Assembly (NCBI GenBank): GCA_946406115.1
Contig: OX291562.1
Location: 1,952,001-2,016,000 of the forward strand
Length of the DNA: 64,000 bases
Direction: 5' to 3'
DNA from: Apoda limacodes
Lineage: Eukaryota > Arthropoda > Insecta > Lepidoptera > Limacodidae
A program made the translations under genes and the position numbers. The notes beneath the pieces are model-generated. The model was not told the origin of the DNA, ran no database searches, and was given only the letters and a program-made list of their open reading frames with translations. This document shows, piece by piece, positions 63,984 to 64,000 of this stretch (position 1 is its first letter; each line of letters starts with the position of its first letter).

Positions 63984-64000
63984 AAAAATGAATATGTAAA

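Overview
The window looks like TE-saturated insect DNA, most probably from a moth or butterfly. It is AT-rich, has almost no host coding sequence, and is packed with nested and broken transposable elements: BEL/Pao LTR retrotransposons, several non-LTR (LINE) families, Tc1/mariner and hAT relics, a tRNA-derived SINE, and the short Helitron-associated repeat common in Lepidoptera. The density and nesting would fit a W chromosome or other heterochromatin, but that is inference.

Layout. 1-2900: broken copies and stacked 3' tails of a Jockey-like LINE (here 'family J'). 3146-5010: a satellite of about 490 bp per monomer. 5031-5991: a solo BEL/Pao LTR with a 70-bp family J tail inside it. 6.8-9.0 kb: Tc1 and LINE relics. 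9-13.4 kb: mostly non-coding, with a 125-bp-arm foldback (12379-12781) and a 40-bp tandem array. 13.4-16.3 kb: relics of two LINEs ('family K' then 'family N') joined end to end. 16.4-20.4 kb: RTE-like, hAT and CR1/Jockey-like fragments and a minus-strand TE-type ORF. About 21.2-29.3 kb: a defective BEL/Pao element ('BEL-1') whose gag is interrupted by an LTR-like insertion that itself holds an inverted copy of the BEL-1 3' end. 29.3-33.3 kb: quiet DNA with the only plausible host gene, a two-exon ISG20/REXO4-type exonuclease-like gene on the minus strand lacking key catalytic residues.

33.3-62.4 kb is dominated by one structure. A 5.2-kb mosaic block (36506-41725) is followed by a near-complete minus-strand BEL/Pao element ('BEL-2', 41726-57179), then by a second copy of the same block (57186-62379) differing at only about twenty positions. 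The second copy runs uninterrupted through the site where BEL-2 sits at the end of the first, so it carries the empty site. BEL-2 encodes Gag, protease, RT, RNase H and integrase in one frame broken by a single TGA. Its 3' LTR contains a nearly full-length family J LINE (42620-47959) flanked by a 10-bp target duplication. The window ends with Helitron-type repeats and the start of a lysine/arginine-rich TE-type ORF (63071-63983).

Functionally these are selfish elements rather than a pathway. BEL elements supply LTR promoters and Gag-Pol; LINEs supply ORF1 nucleic-acid-binding protein and an endonuclease/RT. The most unusual observations are the insertion-bearing/empty-site duplication, recurrent family J insertion at one position of BEL LTRs, paired-change hairpins in the BEL-2 leader, the catalytically altered exonuclease-like gene, and the templated inverted insertion in BEL-1.
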